Assembly (NCBI GenBank): GCA_018417955.1 | Contig: JACTVC010000004.1 | Location: forward strand, 992,001 to 1,056,000 | Origin: Laccaria trichodermophora | Lineage: Eukaryota; Basidiomycota; Agaricomycetes; Agaricales; Hydnangiaceae | Direction: 5' to 3' | Length of the DNA: 64,000 nucleotides | In this document: piece after piece, positions 45,575-56,796 of the stretch | Layout: each line of letters starts with the position of its first letter | Position numbering within the stretch: position 1 is the stretch's first letter | The notes under the pieces: generated by a model | Databases searched by the model: none | What the model saw: only the letters and a program-made list of their open reading frames with translations | What the model was told of the DNA's origin: nothing | Program-made: the position numbers and the translations under genes

Positions 45575-46765
45575 TTCCAAAGGGGAAAGTTCGTCCCATA
45601 CAAGCCACAAACAGCTGAGTTGATTGATTGCTTCTTTACAGATCTTTTGGAAATTCATGTCCACATGTTTTTTTTTGTGAAAGAAATACAATAAATCGAA
45701 TAAATGTAAAAATTGCTGCACTATCGTGTTCTTGCTCTACAATGGATTTCTGGTGATGGTTTACCATCATATTAGTGCAGATATGAAGGAGAGAGACCTC
45801 CAGTTCATTGAATTAGAGTGGGACACCAGAAATTGCTGCCACCCTTTGTGTCTTAGCAAAAAGCATTGAGCAAGCTACACAACCCATTGGCATGGCATAG
45901 TAAGTTAGTCACTCTGAAATCCTTTGTGGACACTTATATGAAGATATGGATGCATACTATTTGGTGAGGACCCTGTTCTCCATACCTCGCTTGAGAGGAA
46001 TGCCCATCTCAGCACCCTTTCTGCCCTCACTTGTAATCACCCAAACAACAGTGAATGTCTTGCCCTCTTGCGAGGCAGCTTTAGTTTGCCAGCTCCAACT
46101 TGTGTCATCCACTCTCCAGCCCTTCACCCCCCCCATTCTAATCCTCACAACAGGTGGGTCTGACAGGCAGGTCACAGTCATCATGTTCCCCTGGTGCATA
46201 TACACAATCTCACACTGTATCACTGCACAAAACTCTTCTGTCACCTTGTTGCAATTTGATAAATGGTGGCTGGCGACAGTGGGAACGATGAGTGGGTGAG
46301 GCTGTTTGAAACAGAGACGGGGATTTGGGAATTACGTGGGGGATTTGAGTGAGCCATGGGAGAGTTTGGAAGGTAGATAGATGACTGGACCGTGACTGGA
46401 CCTATCATATGGCTCACATCCTCCCCAACATCCTCTAAATCTGACTGCCCACCCCTCCCTTCCACTCCAGGAGGTACAGGAATTTGAGAGGTTCATTGTT
46501 GTCAGAGTTGTCAGACAGAGTTGTCAGACATAGTGACAGGTAAAGGGATGTTGTAACACCCGGAAATAGAGATCAATGGGCTAGTCGCATATGCTGTATG
46601 GCCAGTATAGACAATGCCAGTCATTTTCGCATTTATTCAATTTTTTTTTTTTGTGGAAAAAGAACATGTGGACATGAATTTCCGAAAGGTCTGTAGGTCT
46701 TCAAAAATAGCTCTGAGTTTGAAATGGGGTAATTCGAGGTGCTGGACTAATTTGCATGCAGAGGA
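45575..46765. mobile_element. inverted-repeat-bounded element
   Basis: About 150 bp at 45575-45725 are inverted at about 46612-46765; both contain GGAAATTCATGTCCACATG followed by a T-run (46612 copy read on the minus strand). The roughly 890-bp interior has only doubtful ORFs (46244-45957 minus, 95 aa; 45946-46299 plus). No target duplication was identified, so the true ends may lie further out. Confidence 0.55.
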
Positions 46766-46824
46766 AACAGCGACCTCATTGTTGTTTATTAGAATAAACA
46801 ACTGTAACTTTTCATGAGTGTAAG

Positions 46825-47358
46825 TCAGTGTGGCGCGACAGTAATCTGTAGTTGACTTACCTTCGTGAAATGATACTCATTAGTATTTTGAGATTCTCCT
46901 TCAGCCGACATGATGGTCATCACAACAGACCTCATCCCATGACCAAAGGCACCTTCCATATCATGAAGAATGGGCAGGAGGTCAGTCGCATGCAGAACAG
47001 TATCACTCAGAGTGATAATGGTGCCTAAAACGTTGGTAGGGACATTTTCAGTGTAACACCAAGATATCATGGAATTTGGGACAGCAATTTTAGGATACAT
47101 AAGATCAGCTGCTTGTTCAAAGGTTATGGAGGAGAAATATGAAGCTGAGAAGGCAACAAAGTTGGCTGGTGTCGCATATTGGGTGAAGGATAAGGACATG
47201 ATGGGGGATAGTCTGTGCAAAACTGCAGAGTCCTCTGAACTTTCTAGTGCGGATACAGAACACAGCAGATACAGAACATAGTGGGTATCCAAGAGCATAA
47301 TCTGAACATTGGTCCATGCATTTAGTAGTGGTTTATCTTTGTGGCATAGAGTGCTCAC
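46825..47358 (-). CDS. unrecognised 177-aa ORF
   Basis: An open frame of 177 codons with evenly mixed composition (for example LYPKIAVPNSMISWCYTENV), unlike the low-complexity ORFs nearby. No domain is recognised and no flanking exons were identified. It could be an exon of the decayed MULE or another element gene. Confidence 0.25.
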   Translation of the reverse strand: MSTLCHKDKPLLNAWTNVQIMLLDTHYVLYLLCSVSALESSEDSAVLHRLSPIMSLSFTQYATPANFVAFSASYFSSITFEQAADLMYPKIAVPNSMISWCYTENVPTNVLGTIITLSDTVLHATDLLPILHDMEGAFGHGMRSVVMTIMSAEGESQNTNEYHFTKVSQLQITVAPH

Positions 47359-47500
47359 CTAGCTCTTATAGCTCTCCCCCACAATGACATTTCCTTTAAA
47401 GGAAGTTATGACACATCTTTTCAAAAATTTAAGGGGAAAGATTCTAGCACATAGTTTACACTGTTTCATGGAAATACATGCCAGAATGGTGTAGTGGAGG

Positions 47501-47760
47501 ACTTTACACTCCTCCACATATTCCGGTTGGACTCTGGATGGACTCCGGCGGACTCCAGATGGATTTCTGGAGTCCATCCACACTTTTTTCTTTAGTGGTA
47601 ACCAGCCAAATATTAGTCTAGAATACCCCTGGAGTCCACCTGGAGTCCAGCTGCTCTCCAGGTGGACCCATCTGGACAGGGTGGACTCCACCTCAGAACA
47701 ACTGTTGATTCATAAATTAACCAGCCTGACTCCACATGGAGTCCAGCTAGACATGAATTG
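47501..47760. repeat. left TIR and subterminal TGGAGTCCA array
   Basis: The 76-bp TIR is followed by further CTGGAGTCCA, CAGGTGGACCC and CATGGAGTCCAGC words up to 47760. The motif differs by one base from that of the non-autonomous relative (TGGAATCCA). Confidence 0.85.
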
Positions 47761-47810
47761 CATTACAGTTGTTGTTATTTAACTTATTATATAATAAGAA
47801 AAAAAAGCGC

Positions 47811-47893
47811 AATAGCAAGAATTGAACACTCGACCTCATGGGCATGGTCACAATAATACTTATGAATGCTCAACCAGCTGGACCACGAAGGCT
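47811..47893 (-). other. tRNA-like module of the KDZ element
   Basis: On the minus strand GTGGTCCAGCTGGTTGAGC fits a pol III A box and GAGTGTTCAATTC a B box. It points toward the AGG-type end of the element and is followed by a T-run and AT-rich stretch like the one after 42478, so position and orientation match the relative at 39130-42820. Confidence 0.55.
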
Positions 47894-48074
47894 ATAGTAT
47901 ACATAGAAATTATATGCATAATATACCCCCGTTCTCGGCACGTTCCGCACGCTGTTTGTTTAGCGTTCACACACTCGTCTTTCTGACTCCCACCACCTCC
48001 ACACATCATTCAAACCACTCACAGCACCACCTTCCTCCCACCACCACCTCGTTCAATCAACTCCAGTGCCATGT

Positions 48075-50831
48075 ATGGCCCTGACAGCAAAGAAGGCCAC
48101 ATCACGGAAGCGCCAAACATCAAACGCAGACGAGCAACCTGTCAAACGAAGCCGGCACCACGCAAACGACGACGACGACGACCAGGAAGAGACTGCTGCC
48201 GACCAATGGGCCAATCACGAGGACCAAGCAATGAAGACCAAAGGAAGGGGAGGAAAGGGGGGGAATCGAGGCCGGGGGCAGAGAGCAGCCGCTCAAAAGT
48301 GTGTACCCCCATTATTGATGGCAATCGTCGATGATGATTGCCACCAATCGGGCGCGATCTCCATCCCAACTTGCCACCACTAACAACTACCACAGGAAAA
48401 CTGCTCAGGACCGCAATCGAGAGGATGCCGCCCTCGAATCGCCGCCCAGGTTGAAACAAACGCCATACGTATCCCATCCCCTCTCCTTTTTTCTATTTTA
48501 ACTGATTATTTCCTATCTAGTGCCGAGCGCGTGCTATCCGCCAGCAGCATCAGTGTCGCTCCCCCACGCCGCTCCCTTCGACGCACCGATCCCACCTCTG
48601 GCCAGCCCATGCCCCCTGACGACACGGCCTCCACTCAGCCTGCTACCACTACCAGACGCCGCCCAGCTGCTGATCCACACGGTGGGAAAGATGAAACAAA
48701 CAGCGACGAAGAGAAAGTACATGATGCCGAAGCCGACAAGCAGAACAAACACAACGAAAACAAGGAACGACCCAATGAAGACGACGAGGACAACAAAGAA
48801 GACACCCAGCACGACGAACAAGACAACGAACACGACAACCAGCAGGGCCACGCCGAGGTGAACAAGGAGCAGGATGCAAACCCGATCGCCATGTGTCAGC
48901 GTGCCCCACACGCCAAGGCCAGCACTACCACCAACACCGACACACGTCAGCGAAACGCAAGCACCAACACCACGCGTCAGCGTGATCCCACCACCACACG
49001 TCAGCCAGATGAGACCACCAACACCACCACCACCACACGTCAGCCGGATGAGACCACCAACATCACCACCACGCGTCAGCATGATGCGCCCGCCAACACC
49101 ACCACTGCACATCAGCGTGATGCGCCCACCAACACACGTCAGTGTGACGTGCCCGCTAACATCACCAACACAACAGGTGCGTCCAACTTACCATGTCTCA
49201 TCCCCACTCATCACAGTCAGGATGGTGGATACCCCACCACCTTTCCTGACAGTGAAAACCTGTCTTGACGTCAGGATGGTATGTAACCCACCACCCATCC
49301 TGATTGTCAAGAAGGCTGGATAGGCTATGCTTATCTTTATTTTTTTTATTGATATCTATATACCATGTATCATTATGCTATGTTGGTGCTAAGTAAAACA
49401 TTTAGACCTTAGTGCTATCTCGCGAGGGTGGCCAACGAAGCGTTTAGACTCTGCTGCCAATGAAAGTCCAGCAGCATCCATGCACCATGGTGAAGGTATG
49501 ATTTATCTATCTGTCTTCTATGATATGGCGTTGAACTTTCTAAAATGCAGATATGGTTATGGCTAGTCCACCAAAGGGGGGGATTCCTGCATATGGCTCA
49601 TCCTGTTCGACTGGTGGAGTCTTTCGGGGTAAGGCCCTAGGCAATGCCATTAACATTGGTGATGCCAATGAAGTCTGGGAAGAGATGGATGTTTTCACAC
49701 AGGGACTAGCCCAGAAGCCAATCAAGGGAAAGATCCACTTTTATATCTCAAACATTAATCCGCCTGATGTTGACATCACCCAATCCTCCTTTATTGCCAA
49801 TGTTCATGATATCAGCAAGTGTGAAACTATTCAAGATGTTATTAGTCGTGGTTCTCGAGACTATTCACCTATTCGGCATAAGTTTGCAATTGTTTAGTGA
49901 ATATCTATTAATCGCTTTACATAGGACCTGCTTATCGACTCTTCAAATATGAAGAAGAGGGCTGGAGTATTCAAGGACGCTATGAATCAATCATGAACCG
50001 CAAACCAACTGATGAAGACTATGTGGAGTGGTCAGATGATGAGCAGAACAGAAAGTTTATTCGCATTTTGGGTGTAAGTTATTTACTGGACTCTTTTTGA
50101 ATTGTTTTAATTAAGAGTCTGGTTTCTAGACTACATTTGATCCAAGTCTCTCAGTATCCTTGCCTGGCTTTGCAGGCCGTCTTGGTTCTAGCATTGGGTC
50201 TCGCTCTGTGTCTGGCTCTCGTACTTCTCGTATATCTGCTGGTCATTCTTCCCCCACACTTCCTGCTGTTGAACAAGGTTCATCTTCAGGTCACTGGCTT
50301 GTCGGAAAGGACAAAATATCTCCAGCATTGCAACAGCGTCTCATTGAAGAGCTTAATATCAATGCCAGTTATACAAACCATTCAGCTACAGGTCTGCGGT
50401 TTGCCTGGGGACGATTTCTGGAATGTACTGCAGCTCTTGCATGGGCCAAAGAAATGGTAGAAGCTGGCAATTGGCCATCTGATATCCCTCCTTTTACTGA
50501 ATGGCTGGTGATTGAAGTCTTTATTGGAAGGTCAACCTGGTATGGCAACTACATCCCAGCCTTTGGATCAATCACAGACGAAGAAACAGACTTTGCTGAC
50601 ATGAGAGACTGGTTGGATAGCCCACCAGAGCAAGTCCATCACTCTGATACTGAGTGTCTTTGGGGTATTCATGATCAGTCATCTTTTACAATGGAGGATA
50701 TAAAGAAGTGGCAGGAGAATGGTGGCATGTTGGATAAACATTATAGTCCAACTCCTAGTCCAGAACGAGATCACTCATCAAAAGGAAAGGGAAAGGTGAA
50801 GGCAAAGACTCACAGGAAATTGAAGTATTAG
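48075..50831 (+). CDS. KDZ-element accessory protein
   Basis: Start ATG at 48075 (MALTAKKATSRKRQ). Exons: 48075-48298, 48396-48449, 48521-49176, about 49429-49495, 49551-about 49893, about 49921-50071, about 50129-50831. The first half is low complexity: basic, Asp/Glu-rich, then Thr/Asn/Gln repeats (TRQPDETTN). The second half is ordered: GGIPAYGSSCSTGGVFRGKA, IHFYISNINPPDVDI, GWSIQGRYESIMNRKPTDED, GRLGSSIGSRSVSGSRTSR and a C-terminal globular part. I remember similar proteins beside CxC-type KDZ transposases; the role is unknown. The junction near 49893 does not keep frame unless one G has been lost from the donor, so this copy may be slightly damaged. Confidence 0.6.
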
Positions 50832-50892
50832 ATTTTTTTCTCTTTTCTTTCTATTCAAAGTTACTCATGTTTTTTGTACTTGTAGCTCAGTT

Positions 50893-53372
50893 GTGAACTG
50901 TTTTCCTTTGTTTTACAGATTTGCAGTGTTTCTTGGCTCCCTTGGTTTCAGCATTATATGCACTTTGTTCTCTGCTTTGATATGCCTTACTTTCCCTGTA
51001 ACTGCTTTCTCATTCTTGACAAGGCTGTGTGTTATTCTTGCCTTTGTACCTTTGGTCTCTGCAGCTCCAAAAACCCAGCCATTTCCCAATCTGCCATTTA
51101 AAGCTTTCAGTGCATTTGTGGAACAAACATTTGGTCCAACTATCTCATTAGCCACAGTGCTGCTTCTCTTGTTTACAATGACTGAAAATCCTGAATTGCT
51201 CAGTCTACATGCCTGTCAACAGCATCCAGCTGAGGGTGAAAATAAAACTGTAGCTTCTGGATGGATTCGTTCTTTGTCACGTGCTATAGTGCACCGATTG
51301 AAGGATGATATTAAAACAGTGTTTCGTCCTGGAGAATATCGGCCAAAGCAGAATCACCAAGTCACAAAATTGTCTATCAAACTTGATGCATTTGCAAATT
51401 TATTGAATCTAACCCCATATGACCATCAGGGAAAGTTCAAAGAGAGATTGCGGCCAGTTTCCTATATTGCAATTCAAGCAGTTCATGCCATTTGTCCTGA
51501 TAGCATTACTTGTGTTGATCAACAGTGTGCTTCTCGAGCCCTTTTGCAAATAACCAGACCAAGAGATATTCCATTGGTTACTTTAATCAAAGACAATATT
51601 CCTTATGAGGATGTTCCTATTCTAACAGGCAAATGTATGCAATGTGGTGCTACCTATTATGCAGATCATGAGCGCTTCAAAGACAACTATGGTTCTTGGA
51701 CCAAATGCTATCTGAACTCTGCACGATTCCTAAAGATAGGACAGTCTACTTGGGTTGACAGAAATTTTACACATTCTGTTCTTAGTGGAATGTATAATTT
51801 CCATGCATCAGCCTCTTCATATATGCAGTATTGGAATGATTGTGCTTCAGTTACTGATTCCAAAGTCAAAGTGACTCGGTGTCATGTTTGGCAGGCATTT
51901 GTTCAGGAATCAATTAGAACAATTGCAAGTGTGAATAACTGTAATTTGGAGTTGCCTGAAAACTTGAACATTGAAGAAGTTACTGAGCAGGCATTTAAGA
52001 AATTAGGAAATGGAGGGATAATAGAGCCAGGAAAAGAACATTCATGTTCTAAGTGCTGTCAACCATATAAAGCCACTGCAGATTTTATGGCCAATGAAGA
52101 CCCTGCAGCAGTGATAGGAGCAGATGAAAATTCTACTGTACCTGTTTTAACAGGAGAATATGCAAATTTATCTGCACAAGAGACTACAAGAGAGAGACAA
52201 ACAGCCCAATCAAGAGCAAACATTCTTAATCATGCTGATCCCAATGCTATGGATGTCAGTGATGATGATGCTGATTGTTCAATGGTTGTAATGGATGGTG
52301 TTGTTATGGGCCCTCAGGTAATTAAACTTAATTGGCCTTCTAGAAACTGGATGCTAACTTTTTTAAAGCACTGTGCAGCAGAAGGATGCATTAAAGACTT
52401 ACAAAATACAAGAGGAGGGGCATTTTGTGAAGAACATGAAAGACAATATGGGAATAAATGCCATATCCGTGACTGTCCTCGAGATAGAGTTGAGAATACA
52501 CTGGCATGCCGCTCTCACCAAACAGAATGGAAGAAATACAAACTTGACCACAGTTGTTTAAGCTTGCTTGGAGTAAAAAGGATGTTACAAAGACCAGAAG
52601 AGAGAAATGCTTGGGAACCTGGTCTCCGCAGAACTGTTCAGCCCCATGATGATGATGAGGATGTTACAATTCCACAACACAATTATTTTGGAGCAGCCAG
52701 ATTCTATTGTGTTGAAACAATTACAGCACCATGTGGTGTTGTAATTGCATGGGTTAAATTTGACAGATCTGAGTCTCCAACCAACATTCTTAATTGGTTA
52801 GAGAAGATATATCCTACTGAGGAATCTCGACCACACTACATTTGCATTGATAAAGCTTGTCAAGTACTTAGAACAGCCATTGCAAATGGAAGCTGGGATA
52901 GATGGAAGAAAACCACATGTTTTATTGTTGACTCTTATCATTATATCAATCATCATACATTGGATTACTTGTGCCGCAAATGGTGTAATCCTGGCCCATT
53001 AAATGGTTCTGCTCCAAATCTGGTTAAAGTTGCTCATGATAAAAATGGAAGACCATATCTTCAACGGGCATTTAATACACAGGTATATTATGCATTTTCA
53101 TTCAGTTTGATCTGATTTGACTGACTCAATTACAGGCATGTGAACAATTAAATTCTTGGCTTGGAGGATTTGAGTCCATTCTCAAACGAATGAAAACTGG
53201 AAATTTTGATTGGTTCTTGCATACCATGCTTTTTTATCACACTCAGCATGCTATTCAAAGGCAAGGACAGAAGGAAGAGCCTCACCAAATAATTGAAATC
53301 AATGATGATGAAGATGATGACAGTGGAGAAGCTATTATAGAGAGACATTGGAATGTGGAAGATGATGGCTAA
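50893..53372 (+). CDS. KDZ transposase with CxC5/CxC6-like clusters
   Basis: 808 aa from two exons (50893-53082, 53136-53372; 53-nt intron). The N-terminus is strongly hydrophobic (residues 10-95). A CxC5-like cysteine region is at about 200-262 (CVDQQC, GKCMQC), an extra CSKCC at 385-389, and a CxC6-like cluster at 494-545 (CAAEGC, FCEEH, CHIRDC, ACRSH). The catalytic-type core from about 598 has APCGVVIAW, YICIDKAC (D653), FIVDSYHYINH (D680) and NTQACEQLNSWLGG (E733); the canonical first Asp is not obvious. Cysteine clusters joined to a KDZ core are a lineage feature of basidiomycete KDZ transposons. The frame is intact. The Met at 50893 is the first in frame; a Met at residue 96 is an alternative. 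Confidence 0.8.
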
Positions 53373-53572
53373 AGTGGTATATTATGTTTTTTCAAAACTT
53401 TGTTGATCAATAAGAATATTTTTTACAACATTTCCTTGAGACAGTCTAAAATGAGTGCAGTCCATCTATCATCCAGCTGGAGTCCATCCGGAGTCTATGC
53501 AGACTCCGAATGGACTCCAGCTGGATGATCCAGAAATATAGACATTTGGTTGTATTATAGTTGGACTCCATT

Positions 53573-53648
53573 TGGACTCCAGAAATCCATCTGGAGTCTG
53601 CCAGAGTCCAACTGGAGTCCAACTGGATGATGTGGAGGAGTGTAAAGT
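53573..53648. repeat. right TIR of the KDZ element
   Basis: Inverted match to 47501-47576 (68 of 76 positions). Preceded inward by more TGGACTCCA words from about 53457. Confidence 0.9.
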
Positions 53649-53661
53649 ACACATGTAGTGG

Positions 53662-53724
53662 TTAACTGTGTAGTCAATGCTGCTTATGAGTCATATGATG
53701 TGGGTTCAATCCCTGCCTCTGACA
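53662..53724 (+). other. tRNA-like sequence, 3' part, split by the KDZ element
   Basis: Joined to 47479-47497 across one copy of the target duplication this gives an 82-nt tRNA-like sequence. Acceptor arms TGCCAGA and TCTGACA pair at 6 of 7 positions, GGTGTAGTGGTTAAC is the D-arm of eukaryotic Glu/Asp-type tRNAs, and GTGGGTTCAATCCCTGC is a good T-arm. The anticodon arm is irregular, so it looks tRNA-derived (SINE-like) rather than a working tRNA. Confidence 0.6.
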
Positions 53725-53769
53725 ATTATTTTTTGTGGCACTTGAGTCAATTGTCTTTTATTTACTTAT

Positions 53770-53935
53770 ACATTAGGTTCTGAGGTTAGAGTTAATGCAA
53801 ATGGTTAGGTTAGGGATTTTTCTCCCTGCGTGGTAGCACATTCTGAGTTAGGTTAGGAGGTTAGGGTTAATGGTTAGGATGGAGATATTTTTTCCCCCAC
53901 ACGGTAGTGCATTCTGAGTTAGGTTAGGAGGTTAT
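53770..53935 (+). repeat. GTTAGG-rich direct repeats
   Basis: About nine TTAGG words, mostly as GTTAGGTTAGG pairs, inside two longer direct repeats that share GTAGYRCATTCTGAGTTAGG. They resemble degenerate TTAGGG telomeric repeats but are interrupted. Confidence 0.6.
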
Positions 53936-53938
53936 GGG

Positions 53939-54003
53939 GCTCGAGAACACGCGGTAGCGCGTTCTCGAGCTGACTTAGGGCAATGGCACATTGCCCTAAG
54001 TCA
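53939..54003. other. two adjacent hairpins
   Basis: GCTCGAGAAC (53939-53948) pairs with 53961-53970. Directly next to it, a perfect 15-bp inverted repeat, TGACTTAGGGCAATG (53971-53985), pairs with 53989-54003 around a 3-nt loop. Confidence 0.8.
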
Positions 54004-54260
54004 TGTGAGACTACCATATACAGAAGGTCGGTGATCACTGATACATCTATCGTATTGGTTTGGTTGGTCCTCGAGCATGTCGGGTGGGTGTCGGGGTATA
54101 GAGCAGCAGCAGCATAAGTAATAGAGAATCGCCATCACGAAAAAAAAGATGCAAGGGAGTGGGGGGAAGATTGAAAGCAGCAAAGCCAGAAGGAACCGCA
54201 CAAAGAAAAAAAAAGGCAAGGCATATCCACCGGGATGCGATAAAAAAGAAAAAACCAGCT

Positions 54261-56720
54261 TCACATCCCCAACAACGAATCATCACTCTGCACCTCAGCC
54301 TTTAACCCCCTAACACCCCTCGTCCTCCCCCTCTCCTCCACCAACCTCTCCCCATTCCGCTCCCCATCCCTCTCCCGTTCACCCTCCGTTGAATCATGAC
54401 TCAAACTCCCCTTCATCCCCATCCCCATCCCCATCTCATCCTCAAGCCCCATCATAAGATCATCCCCATCATCCCCGCCCTCCTCCGGCATACTCGGCAG
54501 TCTCCCCATGTGTCCATGGTGGAAGTGGTGCAGCTCGTCGTGAAGGATCATGCTGCTGCCGTCACCCCCTGCCGCAGATGTACCCGCCGAATCGGAAAGG
54601 GGTGGTTCCATGCTTGAAGAGCTGCGTGATCGTCGGCGGTAGGCTTTGAGCTCTTGTTCGAGCTCGCGGTTCCGTGCGCCTTGTGCTGTTACGAGTTGTT
54701 GTAGGTATCTAGATAGTAACAGAAGGAGTGTTAATATTGGTTTCGTTGGGAAAGTGGGGGAAGATATCCGCCCCCCAAAAGAAGAAAGCAAAAACCCACC
54801 TAATATACTCAACACTCTTCCTCAAAATCATCCCCTTATTCGCCTTGACAACACCCCCATTCCCTCCCTGCTGCCCTCCCCCTCCTCCAGCTTCCTCGCC
54901 CAACGAATCTTTCCTAGTCGGCGTCCCGTTCAACCATTCGCACTGGGATTAGGATTGTTTAGCCGATTCAACACGTCGACGGGTGTCAGCAGCGAATCTG
55001 GGTTCGGGAGACCGTTTGACATGATCCCGCCGCTGCTTGCGCCTGGGGAAGCGGCGGATGGGGAAGAGGCGTTGCCGTTTCCGTTTCCGGTTCCGTGTGG
55101 ACCTGGGGGAGAGGGGGTTAGTTTGAGTTCGGGTTTGGGGATGGAGGAGTAACAAGGAACATAATCGAACAAGGGATTCAAGAATAGATGGGGATGCAAC
55201 GCAAGAGAAAAAGAAAGGCGATCCAATCCAAGGAAACGTGCAACCCGCAAAAAAGCAAATAATTGCAACAACCACCAACCAACAAGAGGGGGGAACAGAC
55301 GGGGATCCAACGCAATAGAAAAGGAAAGGCGAGGAACCAAAACCAAAAAAATCGAACTCACCGCCAACATCCAACATACACTCCGGAATCAACGTAGCAA
55401 GCTCACTAATCTTCTCATTAATATTATCCCTCCGTCGTCTCTCAACGGCATTATGGCTCTCGCGCCTCCTCCTTCGTTTCTCGTTTGCTAGTAGGGCTTG
55501 TTTATCGCCTACTGGTTGTTGTTGTCCTAGTCCTTGGCCCTGTTGTTGTTGTGGTGGTGCGGCCCCCGAGCAAGGAGGGGGAGAGCTGGACTTGTTGTGC
55601 TTGACCTTGAGTTTGATTTGAGGGGGGAGAGGATCGTAAGAAGGGAGCGACAGCGAATTGACAGCTTGCGTGTCTAATCCCTTCGGCAACGAGTGCGAAT
55701 GTGCGTGGTGGGAATGGTGGTGCAAAGGCGGGAGATGGTGATGCATGTCTTGAGATGAGGAAAGCACGAAAGGGGTGTATTGTTGATGATGGTCGTTGGG
55801 TGTGGGGAGTGAATATTCCAAGGCTCTGTTTTCGTTGTTCATCAGCTTCACGAAAACACGAAACACGCCGAGAAAAAGAGGCATACGAGCTAGCTCTGAC
55901 TCTGCCCAGGCATATACCACCGACTCCCTTCCCCCCCCCCTCCTCCTCCATTTGAAGAAGTGCTCAAGGAACTGCCCGCATGCGCCATTGCACCCAAAAT
56001 ACTCCCCGGGAACTACCCATCCTACACTCTGGAATGACAATGGCATGGGGCCTCAGGTGAACACCAAAAGGAGGCGGGGAAGTGCCAGGTGTGCTATCAT
56101 TCCTCCTGGCTCTAGTCGTCCTCGCAGGCCCCATACCGCCTGACCCATTTGCGGCGGATGACGGTGGGAAAGGAGCAGAGCTGGAGGAGGGAGGACGTAA
56201 TCTGGGGCGGGAGCGGGATGCTGGTGGGCGTGTGTGTCGTGTTAGGTGGGCGTGGGCGGGGTGGAACGATGATGGTGGTAGGTTCGTGGTTGACGAAGGA
56301 GGGAGTTGAGGGGAGGAAGGAGAAGGAGGGTCGTAGCGCATCCCACTGTTTATCGCTGGGAGGGTAGAGTCGAATGTGTTGTTGATAAGCGTCGTGTAGG
56401 CTGCTTGATTGACTCCCTGCGCCATTGTTGGCGGTGGTGGTGGAGGATGAGGAAAAGTGTGTTGGGAATGCTGAAGAGGCGGTGGAGGATGCGCTGGACG
56501 CTGATACCTCGAATATGTTGTGTGTGCGGTATGCCGACGTAGGGTTTTCATACGCCGTTGCGTTTTCATACTGCTGCTGGTGCTGGTGCTGGTGAGTGTG
56601 ATGCCAGGTGGTCATTAGGCGTCGATCGATCACCGGGTCCACCCAAGCGCGTAACCGTGAGCAACTCGTCGTTCAACTCCACATTCGCAGCAGCAACCAC
56701 ATTCACGGACGAAGGGAGCT
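54261..56720 (-). pseudogene. bHLH transcription factor, 5' exon lost and frames broken
   Basis: The basic helix-loop-helix runs ESHNAVERRRRDNINEKISE to LIPECMLD (about 55480-55370); a 259-nt intron (55361-55103) interrupts the loop. Helix 2 is in KGMILRKSVEYIR (about 54840-54800), and after the intron 54799-54709 comes YLQQLVTAQGARNRELEQEL, a zipper-like extension. Such basidiomycete bHLH proteins bind E-boxes; the target is unknown. Damage: the MSFFSLPP 5' exon is missing (kept in the fragment at 27921), a 2-nt deletion near 56380 relative to the other copy shifts the His/Ser-rich region, and about one base is missing near 54935. An internal Met at about 55837 (MNNENRALEYSLPTP) could start a shorter protein, but the frameshift near 54935 would still separate helix 2. 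Confidence 0.7.
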
Positions 56721-56790
56721 TGCAAAGTACCAACATGCTAGAAAGTCGAGCCAGTCCACAGACGAAGGAAAGGAGAATCTTGAGCCAAGG

Positions 56791-56796
56791 CACGTG
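56791..56796. promoter_or_regulatory. CACGTG E-box upstream of NLR copy 2
   Basis: 133 nt before the NLR start, between the divergent bHLH remnant and the NLR gene. Same site and context as at 29648. Confidence 0.5.

Larger units (their letters stand above)
47498..53653 (+). mobile_element. KDZ-superfamily DNA transposon
   Basis: 6156 bp flanked by TGTAGTGG (47490-47497 and 53654-53661). Inside the short unequal tips, 76-bp terminal inverted repeats (47501-47576 and 53573-53648) match at 68 positions, starting ACTTTACACTCCTCCACAT. Both are built of TGGAGTCCA/GGACTCCA motifs. It carries two plus-strand genes, an accessory gene and a CxC-cluster transposase, and a tRNA-like module near the left end. 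TIR divergence suggests it is not very young. Confidence 0.8.

Noticed and set aside
48534..49112. 192-aa minus-strand ORF rich in Gly/Leu/Val
   Set aside because: It is the reverse of the Thr/Asn/Gln-rich exon of the accessory gene; composition explains it.
53662..53724. A functional tRNA gene
   Set aside because: The sequence is split by a transposon and the anticodon arm is irregular.
53770..53935. A true telomere
   Set aside because: Repeats are interrupted and genes continue on both sides.
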